The notes under the pieces are model-generated. The model saw only the letters and a program-made list of their open reading frames with translations. It made no database searches and was not told the DNA's origin. Both the position numbers and the translations under genes were made by a program. From Bacteroides sp. M10 (GTDB taxonomy: Bacteria > Bacteroidota > Bacteroidia > Bacteroidales > Bacteroidaceae), in NCBI RefSeq assembly GCF_014334015.1, contig NZ_CP060488.1, positions 826,501 to 890,500 on the forward strand: DNA of 64,000 bases. The letters are read 5' to 3'. Positions 27,798 through 37,287 of this stretch are shown here, one piece after another. Position 1 is the first letter of the stretch; the number at the start of each line of letters is the position of its first letter.

Positions 27798-30419
27798 CTA
27801 TTTATATTTAATCTTTAAAACCGTCAAGCCATATGCATCAATCGTTACATTCCAATTCTCCACTCCATCTACAAGTGTAGAATGACCTTGATTATTCAAG
27901 CTAGCAACGTTCTTCACCCGGATTTTCTTTCCAGAGAACAAACATTTCGTATCCATTTCAATCAGAGAAGTCTGCTTTTCATCATCATTATTCAGCAAGA
28001 TAAGGAAAACTGTTTTCTCCTTCTCGTTCAAAGCAGCCATATATTCTATATAAGGATTATCCAGTTTAAATAATCCCGGACGCATTATCAAATCGGCTTT
28101 CGTACCAAATACCATACCAGACGTAAAACCATAAGTTAGATGGGGGCCCACTTTAGGAGTAATGAATCCACCCGGATAAGTTATCCCGCCATTTGAACGG
28201 AGAGATATTTCAGACAATAAATAGTCGGTAATCCATCCCACCTGCCACCAAGCATGATGTGGATAAGGTCCGGCTCCATTATTCATCGAGTCCCAATAAT
28301 AGGAAGCGACTCCCGTTTTAAAATCCACAAATGCATCTCTTCCTATGGCAGCCGCACGTGCCATATTCAAAAATAATGAATCTTTTGTCAGCCTATACAT
28401 CCGTACGAACATTCCGGCATGGCTAGCCAATAATATTGGTCCGCGATGATTGGCAGAACCAGCTACTCCACCATGCTCAAAACTCAATCCCACCTGACTG
28501 ATCTCCCAATCTTTTCGTTCTATCCCTTTCACTTGTTTTACTACTGACGTCGGTATAGGATGCGTATAAACCGATGCCGTATAAATCTTAGCAGTTGATA
28601 TAGCAGCTTCCTTATACTTTTCGTTTTTCGTCACATTATACAGTTCCAATAAGGCTTGTGTACTTTGGGCTGTGGCGAAATCCGGAACAAAACGAGTATC
28701 ACCGCAAACGCCTAGGAAATGTCCTTTCTTTACAGCGTTCTCCACATACCAATCCGCTCCTTGTATAGCTGCCTGCAGATATTTCTTATCTTTCAATATC
28801 TCGTAAGCAATCAATAATCCATAAAACGTTGGTCGTAAATCTGTAATATCAGTAAAAGTAGGCTTTAATGTCTTATTCTCATAAGCTACTTCCCATTGTC
28901 CGTTGGGCTTCATCCATTCCAACAAACGGTCGGCAGCCAGTTTGACATGCTGTTTTAATTCCTTCTGCTGCGGTTCAAAAAGCAGAATATTACCCATATC
29001 CATCAACATATAATAAGTGGTTGCAATGGGTTCCGTATAAGGTCCCCACTCTTCGGTAAACCGTTTACTTTTATACAAATAATACTGTCCGGCAGAGGAA
29101 CCACAAAGGAAATCTTCCTCCGCATGTTGTTGCATCAATTTAAAGTTCAACGCATTCGGCAGTCTTTTCTGTGTCAAGCGAGGATCATCCGTCAACTTTG
29201 CCAACATCCACATAGCTCCATAATCGGAGTTTTTCATGGCATCTTTTTCTGAATCATACACACCACCCAGATAGTCTTGTGCTCCAATTGTTACTCCCTT
29301 ATATACAAGGTTATGCCATTTGGAAGTGCTGTCATTAGTAAGATATGCGTGCATATCATAAAGTCTTTGTGTCAATGAATATTTTGTCTGTTTCAACCTT
29401 AGAAAATCAGTGAAACGATAAATATCATTAATCGTATGTTTCAATACAGCATACCAATCTGCTTTCTGAATAGTATAACGGAAAGAGAAAGAAAGACTGT
29501 CCCCTACATTCATCAATGAATTCTTCTCTCCCAACACAGGATGATAAAGTGTAGGCGAGAATTCCCCTTCCCGGTTCATAACCGACAATCCGAGTTGCCA
29601 TTCCGCATGCATCTTTTTATCCTTCGGCCAGGGATCTCTGCCAGTACCAGGTTCCGCTGTTACAGCAATAGTCACACCCTTTCTATCCGTTATCAGTGAG
29701 GATAATGTAGAAGCAGTACGTTCTCTTGCCACTACCGGTATGTCGGGGATTCCCTGACCATAGCCATACGCTTGTACAAAGTCTGTATTTATAGCATTCC
29801 CCTGAAATATTCCGGGAACGGTAGCCCATTGGAAATTATATTTATCTATTGAAACCAGCGAAGGGGTTGCCAAAGAATAATAACCTGTCTTCTTGGAATG
29901 CAATATAAAATCAACTTTTATATCATTCTGATGAAGAGAATCCATACACCATTTTTCCGTAATCCGCATCGTCTCATTTTCGTATCGGAAACAGATTTCT
30001 GTATCAGAAACACGTTTCACTGCCGAAGGATAAAAAACTATATTCTCTCCTGCTTTATTCATGGCAACAGCATTTGTGTTCTGTTGCCATGAAGGTATAA
30101 TATAACGATATTGCGGAGCCGGGAAAAGAATCTCTTTTCCCGTATTATCATATAGTGCCTGTGGTGCCGTTTCCGGTTTTGAGGAAGCATATAAAACATT
30201 ATGCTGATACTTAGCTATTTCCATTATCTCCCAACCATTCGTTCCCTTCACTTTCAACGTTTCTAATGTATATCCACCAACGCCCTTTTTCCATCCAAGT
30301 TCAAGTTGCTCATTAGTCAATCGCACAACGGACAATTCCTGGGCTGATAAAGCGATAGATAAGCTTAAAACTACGACTACAGAAAAATAGTTAATGAAAT
30401 TCTTTGGCATCCCTTTCAT
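27798..30419 (-). CDS. Exported protein related to the 1142-residue neighbour; putative glycan-active enzyme
   Basis: This 873-residue protein has a signal peptide ending near IALSAQ, a beta-rich N-terminal part (about 28-320), a helical barrel-like middle (about 340-760; repeated phrases such as KKYLQAAIQGADWY, KYKEAAISTAKIY) and a short beta-rich end. Helical hairpins ending in hydrophobic/Trp clusters suggest an (alpha/alpha)-barrel, the fold of several GH and PL families, but no catalytic residues can be assigned. It is a distant paralogue of the next gene. It follows the DUF5017-like lipoprotein by 9 bp within the PUL1 operon. I give no EC activity. Confidence 0.75.
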   Translation of the reverse strand: MKGMPKNFINYFSVVVVLSLSIALSAQELSVVRLTNEQLELGWKKGVGGYTLETLKVKGTNGWEIMEIAKYQHNVLYASSKPETAPQALYDNTGKEILFPAPQYRYIIPSWQQNTNAVAMNKAGENIVFYPSAVKRVSDTEICFRYENETMRITEKWCMDSLHQNDIKVDFILHSKKTGYYSLATPSLVSIDKYNFQWATVPGIFQGNAINTDFVQAYGYGQGIPDIPVVARERTASTLSSLITDRKGVTIAVTAEPGTGRDPWPKDKKMHAEWQLGLSVMNREGEFSPTLYHPVLGEKNSLMNVGDSLSFSFRYTIQKADWYAVLKHTINDIYRFTDFLRLKQTKYSLTQRLYDMHAYLTNDSTSKWHNLVYKGVTIGAQDYLGGVYDSEKDAMKNSDYGAMWMLAKLTDDPRLTQKRLPNALNFKLMQQHAEEDFLCGSSAGQYYLYKSKRFTEEWGPYTEPIATTYYMLMDMGNILLFEPQQKELKQHVKLAADRLLEWMKPNGQWEVAYENKTLKPTFTDITDLRPTFYGLLIAYEILKDKKYLQAAIQGADWYVENAVKKGHFLGVCGDTRFVPDFATAQSTQALLELYNVTKNEKYKEAAISTAKIYTASVYTHPIPTSVVKQVKGIERKDWEISQVGLSFEHGGVAGSANHRGPILLASHAGMFVRMYRLTKDSLFLNMARAAAIGRDAFVDFKTGVASYYWDSMNNGAGPYPHHAWWQVGWITDYLLSEISLRSNGGITYPGGFITPKVGPHLTYGFTSGMVFGTKADLIMRPGLFKLDNPYIEYMAALNEKEKTVFLILLNNDDEKQTSLIEMDTKCLFSGKKIRVKNVASLNNQGHSTLVDGVENWNVTIDAYGLTVLKIKYK

Positions 30420-30428
30420 TTTTATCAG

Positions 30429-32135
30429 TTATTCTTTTACTTCAATATTTAATTTCACTTGCGAATAATTACTTCCATCATACCAGTCAAATACAACCTT
30501 ATAAACACCGGGAGTATTGTAAGTGTAGGTATAATCTTTGGAAGTAACACTATTTAAAGAGACTCCTTTATCGGGAGTACCTTTTCTGATATAAACAGGT
30601 TTGGAGATAACCCAATCGTCATTAGTTGGCTTATTAGTACCTCCTATTAACACTAGCTGTTGAAGAGTTACATTCCAATTTCGGTTCGGATTTAAACAGT
30701 CAACGGCTGTCCACCAATCTTTCGTAGACATCTTCGCTAAATTACTCCTAAAACCTTCCGGAGAAATCAAGTCCATTTCGAACGTTCTGACAATCCAATC
30801 ATTCCGTTTCTCTACAGCTTCCTCTTCATCTTTATGATGAAAAGCCACAAATATCCGGGCATTAGGATCATCACCAGCAGCTTCTTTCAGACTAACTTCA
30901 CCTGAAGGCGTTTTATCTGCTCCTGTCGAGAAAGCAAATTTATCTGACAAATCAACCCACGTAGCAGCTTCTACATGTCCCTTTTCGTACACACCATCAA
31001 AATCTGTTGATATTTTAAACTTTAAAAGTTGATCCACATCATAACGCACCCATGTCGAAAAATTCACCACGATGTCATTATCCGCATAAAACCTTTCTCT
31101 GAAATCAAAGTTATGTCCACTTTCTCCGGAATAGAAAACTACATTGCTGGCATTATTACCTGTCAAACTAAACGTTATAGGCTCTCCTACCTTACATTCC
31201 ACTTTATCCGGCAAGACACTCAACGAAGCAGGAATCTCTTCTTCTACTTTACCTTGCACCTCCACAGTAAGCTTCGTCAATGCATGATCATTGCCATTAT
31301 ACCAGTCGGATGTGGTTTCGAATACAACCTCATAGATTCCCGGTTTAGTATATACGTACTTATACTCATCCATCGTGGTACTGATATTCTTCAACGCAAC
31401 GCCCGTATCCGGAGTTGTTTTTCGGACATCAAAAGCCTGCGAAATAACCCAGTCTACATTCTTCGGCTGATTAGCTCCACCATCAATTAATATCTGGCTG
31501 GTAGAAGCAACATTCCATGTCACTGCTGGATTTTCAAAATCAACCACCTTCCAGCCCATAGTAGACATCGTAGCCAAATTGCTTCGTACCCCTTCGGCAG
31601 AAACGCAGTCAAGTGTGATGGAACGAATAATCCAGTTGTTCTGCCGTGCTTTCTGTTCATCTTCATAACGGAATGCAACAAATAACTTTGCATCCTCTTC
31701 CGCACCGACATACTCTTTCAAATTTACCTCCCCGGAAGGAGTCTGATCATCCCCTACTGAAAAACGGAACTTATCAGACAAGTCAATCCATGTAGCTGCT
31801 TCCACATTCTCCTTGTCATAGATTCCACTAAAATCAGAAGAGACTAAGAATTTCAGATTATGATAAATATCTCCATAACGCACCCAAGAATTGAATTTGA
31901 CCAACAGGTCACCATCCGCATGATATCTTTCTTTATAAGCATAATTATGCCCTACCTCTCCCGAATAGAACACTATATTATCCGGATTTCCGTTCAACTT
32001 GAAAGTTACAGGTTCGCCCACCTGATAGACTTGTTTATCCAGCGCCACGTTCAGTTCCACACTTGGAGCCTCATCTTCCATGCAGGAAACCAGCCCCACA
32101 AGTAACAAACCGCAATATCTTATTATATTTTTCAT
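30429..32135 (-). CDS. Surface lipoprotein with two DUF5017-like repeats
   Basis: The 568-residue protein has a lipobox (GLVSC, Cys18) followed by acidic residues (MEDEAP), as in surface-exposed Bacteroides lipoproteins. The rest is an internal duplication: residues about 25-290 and 302-568 align closely (NIVFYSGEVGHNYAYKERYHAD against NVVFYSGESGHNFDFRERFYAD; EAATWIDLSDKF against EAATWVDLSDKF; QTPSGEVNLKE against KTPSGEVSLKE). Each half is beta-rich and resembles DUF5017. It lies directly after susD, the usual place for a surface glycan-binding protein, so I infer a glycan-binding role with two binding modules. No enzyme motifs are seen. Confidence 0.8.
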   Translation of the reverse strand: MKNIIRYCGLLLVGLVSCMEDEAPSVELNVALDKQVYQVGEPVTFKLNGNPDNIVFYSGEVGHNYAYKERYHADGDLLVKFNSWVRYGDIYHNLKFLVSSDFSGIYDKENVEAATWIDLSDKFRFSVGDDQTPSGEVNLKEYVGAEEDAKLFVAFRYEDEQKARQNNWIIRSITLDCVSAEGVRSNLATMSTMGWKVVDFENPAVTWNVASTSQILIDGGANQPKNVDWVISQAFDVRKTTPDTGVALKNISTTMDEYKYVYTKPGIYEVVFETTSDWYNGNDHALTKLTVEVQGKVEEEIPASLSVLPDKVECKVGEPITFSLTGNNASNVVFYSGESGHNFDFRERFYADNDIVVNFSTWVRYDVDQLLKFKISTDFDGVYEKGHVEAATWVDLSDKFAFSTGADKTPSGEVSLKEAAGDDPNARIFVAFHHKDEEEAVEKRNDWIVRTFEMDLISPEGFRSNLAKMSTKDWWTAVDCLNPNRNWNVTLQQLVLIGGTNKPTNDDWVISKPVYIRKGTPDKGVSLNSVTSKDYTYTYNTPGVYKVVFDWYDGSNYSQVKLNIEVKE

Positions 32136-32166
32136 GTTCGATTATTTTAAACAGATAAAAAATCAA

Positions 32167-33774
32167 TTACCAACCCTCATTCTGCGTCATTAGCTTGTTG
32201 ACGGTAATCTCCGTATTCGGAATCGGGAAGAGAACATTACGGTCCGTTATATTCTGCCCTACTCTACTTGCATATTTGAATTCCGACGGAGCAGTCGTTG
32301 AAATTTCCGTACCAAAAGCCTTCATTGTAGCCACATATTCTCCCCAACGAAGCAGATCGAGTTTACGCATCCCCTCAAAGCAAAGTTCCCTAAACCGTTC
32401 TTTTTTTACTTCTTCCAAGAAATCCGTCTTAGCCAAATCTGCGGGAAGGTCCACTGTCGCATCAACAGTATGAATCGGCTTCCCATAAGCTCTTCTTCTC
32501 ACCTGGTTGATTGCGTCGTACGCTTCGTCGGTAGGACCGTTAACTTCATTCTCTGCCTCTGCTTTCATCAGCAGGACATCACTGTAGCGGACAACAGGAA
32601 AATTTGTGGAATTAAAGAGACGTGCTTTTTGTCCTATTTCGTACTCTCTTCTCCATTTACCTGGGTTACGATTATATATCTGAGTAGCCGAGAACATTAC
32701 TTTCTTAGTTACCTGAACCACTTCCACCTCCTGTGTTTCCTCATTGACCTTTGTTTCTTCCACTACATTATAGTAATAAGGAGCTACATTCCAGTCCTTA
32801 CGCAAATCACCTTCTCCATATGAATCATAAAGTCTTTTAGAAGCCTTCATCGGACCTCCTGAGTAGCCTATTGATTCATCACGGCACAAAATGCCATTCT
32901 CCACTCCTACGGAGCCGGCCAAATCTACCGTACCAATTTTGTTACCATACATGCCTATTTCCCAGATACACTCCTTGCTTTCATTAATATCTTGCGAATG
33001 ATTAATAAAGATTTGTTTATAATCGGGGTTCAACTCATGCTTCGTAGAAGCAATCACCTTGTTGGCATATTCCAAAGCATCCGCATAGCGCGTCTCGTCT
33101 TTCAGAGGTTCACCCGCCATTTTAAGAAATACTCTTGCCAAAATAGCCTGAACCCCCGTTTTGGTAATTCGTTCGTTATAGCCAAGTGCATCAATATCCA
33201 ATACCAGTTTTTCCGCCTCTTGCATATCCTTTACAATCTGTTTGTAAATATCCGTCAATGGCGATTTCGCCAAATAGTTATCATTGGCAGACATTGTCGG
33301 AGCAAGTTTCAAAGGTACTTCACCAAAGAAAGAGGTCAGCAAATAATAGTAATATCCTCTCAAGAAAAGAGCCTCTCCCTTTGCTGCTTTCATCATGTCG
33401 GTATCCAATTCTTTACCTTCAACACTATACAACAGAAGATTGGCTCTGTTCACTCCTTCATACAACACTTCCCAGAAACGTCCGACATCCAGATCAGCGG
33501 CGTCCATTACGCCTGCACGGATATTAGTGTTATTAAAATTATTAGTATAAAAAGACTCGTCACTCAGTACAAATAAGCTAAAAAGTCCCTTACTGTACAT
33601 TCTTCCGTTTGTGTCAATCAGACGATTATACACTCCGTTCAACGCCTGTAACAGTTCGCTTTCCGTATTATAATAATAATCAGGAGAAACAAAATCAGGT
33701 TCCTTATCAAGTATGTTCGAGCAGGAAGTTCCTAACAGACATACAGTCATCCATAACAATATATTATGCTTCAT
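32167..33774 (-). CDS. SusD/RagB-family surface glycan-binding lipoprotein (PUL1)
   Basis: The 535-residue lipoprotein (lipobox LLGTSC, Cys18) has the tetratricopeptide-like helices of SusD (ALNGVYNRLIDTNG, EALFLRGYYYYLL about residue 132-144), the RYSDVLLMKAEAENE region and the conserved QVRRRAYG and ERFRELCFEGMRKLDLLRWGEY C-terminal section. It caps the SusC barrel and captures glycan at the cell surface. It follows susC by 23 bp. Length and order of motifs are normal for the family. Confidence 0.96.
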   Translation of the reverse strand: MKHNILLWMTVCLLGTSCSNILDKEPDFVSPDYYYNTESELLQALNGVYNRLIDTNGRMYSKGLFSLFVLSDESFYTNNFNNTNIRAGVMDAADLDVGRFWEVLYEGVNRANLLLYSVEGKELDTDMMKAAKGEALFLRGYYYYLLTSFFGEVPLKLAPTMSANDNYLAKSPLTDIYKQIVKDMQEAEKLVLDIDALGYNERITKTGVQAILARVFLKMAGEPLKDETRYADALEYANKVIASTKHELNPDYKQIFINHSQDINESKECIWEIGMYGNKIGTVDLAGSVGVENGILCRDESIGYSGGPMKASKRLYDSYGEGDLRKDWNVAPYYYNVVEETKVNEETQEVEVVQVTKKVMFSATQIYNRNPGKWRREYEIGQKARLFNSTNFPVVRYSDVLLMKAEAENEVNGPTDEAYDAINQVRRRAYGKPIHTVDATVDLPADLAKTDFLEEVKKERFRELCFEGMRKLDLLRWGEYVATMKAFGTEISTTAPSEFKYASRVGQNITDRNVLFPIPNTEITVNKLMTQNEGW

Positions 33775-33797
33775 ATATACGATTTGATTTTAAAGGT

Positions 33798-36700
33798 TTA
33801 AAAAGAAATATCAACTCCTAGTGTTAAAGTTCTCGGCCTTGGATAAGGAGACCAATCGAAAGAGGGCGTCAACGCTGTAGGGCGAGTAGAAACTTCCGGG
33901 TCCGGTCCTGAATATCTAGTCCATGTAATCAAGTTCTGCGCAGAAGCATATACTCTCAATGACTTAATATTTATCTTTTTCAGCCATGCGTTCGGCAATC
34001 TATATCCTAATGATACCGTTTTCAAACGCAAGAAAGAACCGTCTTCAATAGTACGCGACGAATAAACAGCCGGTCCTTGCCCACCTATCCGGTAGAGTTC
34101 GTTTGTCTGGTTCTCGGGAGTCCAACGGTTGGCAAACGAAGCAAACATATTGAGTGAGGTACGAGCATTCGGATCACCACCTTCAAACTCAATACGGTTG
34201 GCATTCAGCACATCACCGCCATAGCTCCATTGAAAGAATACGTTTAAGTCAAAATTCTTGTACTGAAAGTTATTACCAAATCCGCCGATATGCTTTGGAT
34301 TCGGATTACCGATAATAGTCAGGTCATAGTCATTCACCACTCCATCGCGATTAATGTCCTTGAATTTGATATCTCCCGGCTGAATTTTCTCACGTGCATT
34401 TCCATTATTGGGAACACCGTCTTTCAATATATAAGATTCCCCTACCTTATCGAAATCTGTGTACTGATAAACTCCATCAAAAATATGTCCGTAGAACATA
34501 GCAATCGGATGTCCCGGAATGGCAATATAAGGATAAGCATTGTTGAAATTACCCCAGTTCACACGGCTTGCCAAACTCGGTTCATCATCGTTCAATGACA
34601 AGACTTTGTTGCGATTGAATGATATATTGAAGCTGGAAGTCCATGAGAACTCTTTCGTTTGTATATTTTTAGTGTCAATGGTCAGCTCAAGTCCCGAATT
34701 GGAAACCGATCCTACATTTCTATAAGCACACAAAAATCCCATACTAGGTGCCAATGTAGCATTCAACAGCAGGTCTTTCGTTTTCTTATAGTAATAATCT
34801 GCCGTCAACGAAATCCGATTATCCCAAAACGACATATCCAATCCAATATTAGTCTGTACGGTAGTCTCCCATTTTAGTTTAGGATTCCCCAACGTTTTCG
34901 GCACTACCCCTTTACCCGGTGTATTACCTGTACTGTACCCAGAGTCTGCCGTTATCTGTAAGGCTGTCAGTGCAGCATAGTCCGTCACACGATTGTTACC
35001 TGTCGTACCGATACCTGCCCTCAGCTTACCACTACTAATCCATTTTACATTTTTCACGAATTTCTCTTCACCAAATCCCCAAGCAGCGGAGGCAGACGGG
35101 AAATAAGCCCAACGGTTATCTTTTGGGAACTTCGACGAACCGTCGGCACGGAATGAAACGGTCAACAGATATTTGGACTTATAATTATAATCCGCTCTTC
35201 CTAAATAAGAAACCAAGCCGTTGGCTGTCTTGCTGATATTGGCGGACGTCAGCTCACCCTCATCCAGTCCGGCGATCCCCAACGCCTCATTAGGAACATT
35301 GATTGCTCTGATTTCATCAATAAATGTACTATTATCCTGCACAGTGAAACCGCCCAACACTTTCAGACGATGTCCCTTCTTCAAAGGAACATCATATGTC
35401 AACGTATTTTCGTTCAACAGGCTAGTTCGCTCCGTGTTGGTTATCCAACCATTCACCTTGTTATTGGTATGACGATGTCCCCCTCGAGAGTTAGAGTTGA
35501 AAAAGACTTCTTTCCGTTGATGTATCTTATTATATCCACCAGTAATCTTGAGAGTCAGGTTTTTTAAAATTTTATACTCAAAATAAGCGTTACCGATGAA
35601 ATTGTAAGTAAACAATGGGTTATACTCATTCTCGGCTGCCATCAGAGGGTTGATACGAAGATCAGTAGTCGGATCGGTTGTCTCATCATACAAGTCATTC
35701 AGCAAATCACCGTCATTGACACCTGCCACTGGACGGTACCCCCACAACGCATACATCAAACTTGCCGTCGGACTAGTCTGCGATTCAGATACAATGGTAC
35801 CATATTTCTTCGAATACGTATAATTAGCATTAATACCTACTTTTATTTTCTTAGTGATTGTCTGATCCAATACAAAACGACCTTGATATTTTTTGTAACC
35901 GCTGTTCAACATAATACCTTGCTGATCCACCAATGAACCGGAAACAGAGTATCTCGTCTTTTCAGTACCACCCCTGACAGCTATATTGTGGCTATGCACC
36001 AAAGCATCCCTATACACCTTGTCCTGCCAGTTAATACCTTCGATATTCCGATAATCTTCCAATGTCCTTTCGCCAGCCAAGTAGCGCTTACTGTAAACGT
36101 TGTAATCTGCTTCCAACTGATAACGCACAAATTCATAAGGGTCAAGCATTTCCTGCTTCTTGATAATCTGTTGTACACCTACCCAGCCACTATATGTCAC
36201 GGTAGGCGAACTAACTTTTCCTTTCTTTGTAGTTACCAAAATTACCCCGTTCGCACCTCTCGCACCATAGATAGCCGTAGCCGACGCATCTTTCAATATT
36301 TCAATAGACTCGATTTCTTCGGGGTTCAGCATATTCCCCACTGCCATTTCCAGTGGAAAGCCATCCACTACATATAATGGGGAATTATCCTGAGTTACCG
36401 AATTATTACCACGGATAACAATCTGCAAGTCACTACCCGGCTGTCCGTCGGAGGAAGTTACCTGTACACCTGCTACACGACCTGCAAGACTTTCTTCAAA
36501 GTTAAAAACCGGTGCTTTACGCATATCTTGCACATTCGCCTTTGCAATAGCTCCTGTCAAATCCTTACGAAGTCCGGAACCATACGCAGTAATCACCACT
36601 TCATCTAACAATTCTGAAACGGCACGCAAACGAATAGTCAGCTTCTTTCCATCCTCTACCATTACTGCCTGTTTTTCGTACCCAATAAAAGAAATCTCTA

Positions 36701-36992
36701 ATTTTGTATTATCTCCATCTACCCGGATAGAAAAATTCCCATCCAAATCACTGATAGTACCCACACTTTTCCCAGCAACTGCCACAGAAGCCCCAATAAT
36801 AGGTTCTCCTGTTTCAAAATCAATCACCGAGCCAACTACCGTTCGCGTTTTTGCCTGTTGGGCAATCGCTACACTGTTCATTTTTGAAACATCTTCTGCT
36901 GAATGTACTACAGAAGAAAAGGAAATAGATAAATACACAAGACTACAGCATCTAATGTACCACTTCGCTTTTGAAATAACTGCGTTCTTCAT
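33798..36992 (-). CDS. SusC/RagA-family TonB-dependent outer-membrane transporter (PUL1)
   Basis: The 1064-residue protein has a signal region, a carboxypeptidase-regulatory-like domain (about 50-130, GSVIDFETGEPIIGASV), a TonB-box-like VVITAYGSG (about 133-141), a plug (about 145-255, PLYVVDGFP and KDASATAIYGARGANGVI) and a long beta-barrel ending in Phe (TLGVDISF). There is no STN domain, so unlike the PUL2 SusC it should not signal to an anti-sigma factor; this fits control by cytoplasmic regulators. It is the first gene of the operon, with a well-formed promoter and an 85-nt leader holding inverted and direct repeats. Confidence 0.97.
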   Translation of the reverse strand: MKNAVISKAKWYIRCCSLVYLSISFSSVVHSAEDVSKMNSVAIAQQAKTRTVVGSVIDFETGEPIIGASVAVAGKSVGTISDLDGNFSIRVDGDNTKLEISFIGYEKQAVMVEDGKKLTIRLRAVSELLDEVVITAYGSGLRKDLTGAIAKANVQDMRKAPVFNFEESLAGRVAGVQVTSSDGQPGSDLQIVIRGNNSVTQDNSPLYVVDGFPLEMAVGNMLNPEEIESIEILKDASATAIYGARGANGVILVTTKKGKVSSPTVTYSGWVGVQQIIKKQEMLDPYEFVRYQLEADYNVYSKRYLAGERTLEDYRNIEGINWQDKVYRDALVHSHNIAVRGGTEKTRYSVSGSLVDQQGIMLNSGYKKYQGRFVLDQTITKKIKVGINANYTYSKKYGTIVSESQTSPTASLMYALWGYRPVAGVNDGDLLNDLYDETTDPTTDLRINPLMAAENEYNPLFTYNFIGNAYFEYKILKNLTLKITGGYNKIHQRKEVFFNSNSRGGHRHTNNKVNGWITNTERTSLLNENTLTYDVPLKKGHRLKVLGGFTVQDNSTFIDEIRAINVPNEALGIAGLDEGELTSANISKTANGLVSYLGRADYNYKSKYLLTVSFRADGSSKFPKDNRWAYFPSASAAWGFGEEKFVKNVKWISSGKLRAGIGTTGNNRVTDYAALTALQITADSGYSTGNTPGKGVVPKTLGNPKLKWETTVQTNIGLDMSFWDNRISLTADYYYKKTKDLLLNATLAPSMGFLCAYRNVGSVSNSGLELTIDTKNIQTKEFSWTSSFNISFNRNKVLSLNDDEPSLASRVNWGNFNNAYPYIAIPGHPIAMFYGHIFDGVYQYTDFDKVGESYILKDGVPNNGNAREKIQPGDIKFKDINRDGVVNDYDLTIIGNPNPKHIGGFGNNFQYKNFDLNVFFQWSYGGDVLNANRIEFEGGDPNARTSLNMFASFANRWTPENQTNELYRIGGQGPAVYSSRTIEDGSFLRLKTVSLGYRLPNAWLKKINIKSLRVYASAQNLITWTRYSGPDPEVSTRPTALTPSFDWSPYPRPRTLTLGVDISF

Positions 36993-37049
36993 GGTGCAAT
37001 ACTTAATTTCTCGTTAACAATTTAAATGGTATATCTAAGTTTTCAATCT

Positions 37050-37076
37050 TAGCAGCTGGTCTATTCTGGTCTGCTA
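37050..37076 (-). promoter_or_regulatory. Candidate operator or leader structure of PUL1 susC
   Basis: TAGCAG (37050-37055) and CTGCTA (37071-37076) are inverted copies, and CTGGTCT occurs twice 10 bp apart (37056, 37066) between them. This lies at the predicted start of transcription of susC. One-turn spacing suits a protein-binding site. The regulator is unknown. Confidence 0.4.
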
Positions 37077-37083
37077 GATTTTG

Positions 37084-37114
37084 CAAACATAGCGATTATT
37101 TATTAAACTCCAAA
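37084..37114 (-). promoter_or_regulatory. Bacteroides-type promoter of the PUL1 operon
   Basis: On the minus strand TTTG (37114-37111) and TATGTTTG (37091-37084) are 19 bp apart, giving a start of transcription near 37078 and an 85-nt leader before susC. Confidence 0.7.
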
Positions 37115-37208
37115 TAAATTTAAAGAAAAAAACATAATCACTCTTTCAGAGCTCACTAGAAAGCCCATAAACAAAGGAAAGTGTATTTTTATTTATTTTC
37201 AGAAACAA

Positions 37209-37258
37209 GAAAAAGAAAAACGGAACATACCTCTTTAATATAAAAAGGCTATGTCCCG
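37209..37258 (-). terminator. Terminator of the LacI-type regulator gene
   Basis: On the minus strand CGGGACATAGCC pairs with GGTATGTTCCG (one G-T pair, one bulge), followed by TTTTTCTTTTTC. It separates lacI-type transcription from the susC promoter. The rest of 36993-37287 holds only the susC leader and promoter. Confidence 0.65.
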
Positions 37259-37287
37259 CAAATAATTCGATCTGAAAAAACGAGGTT

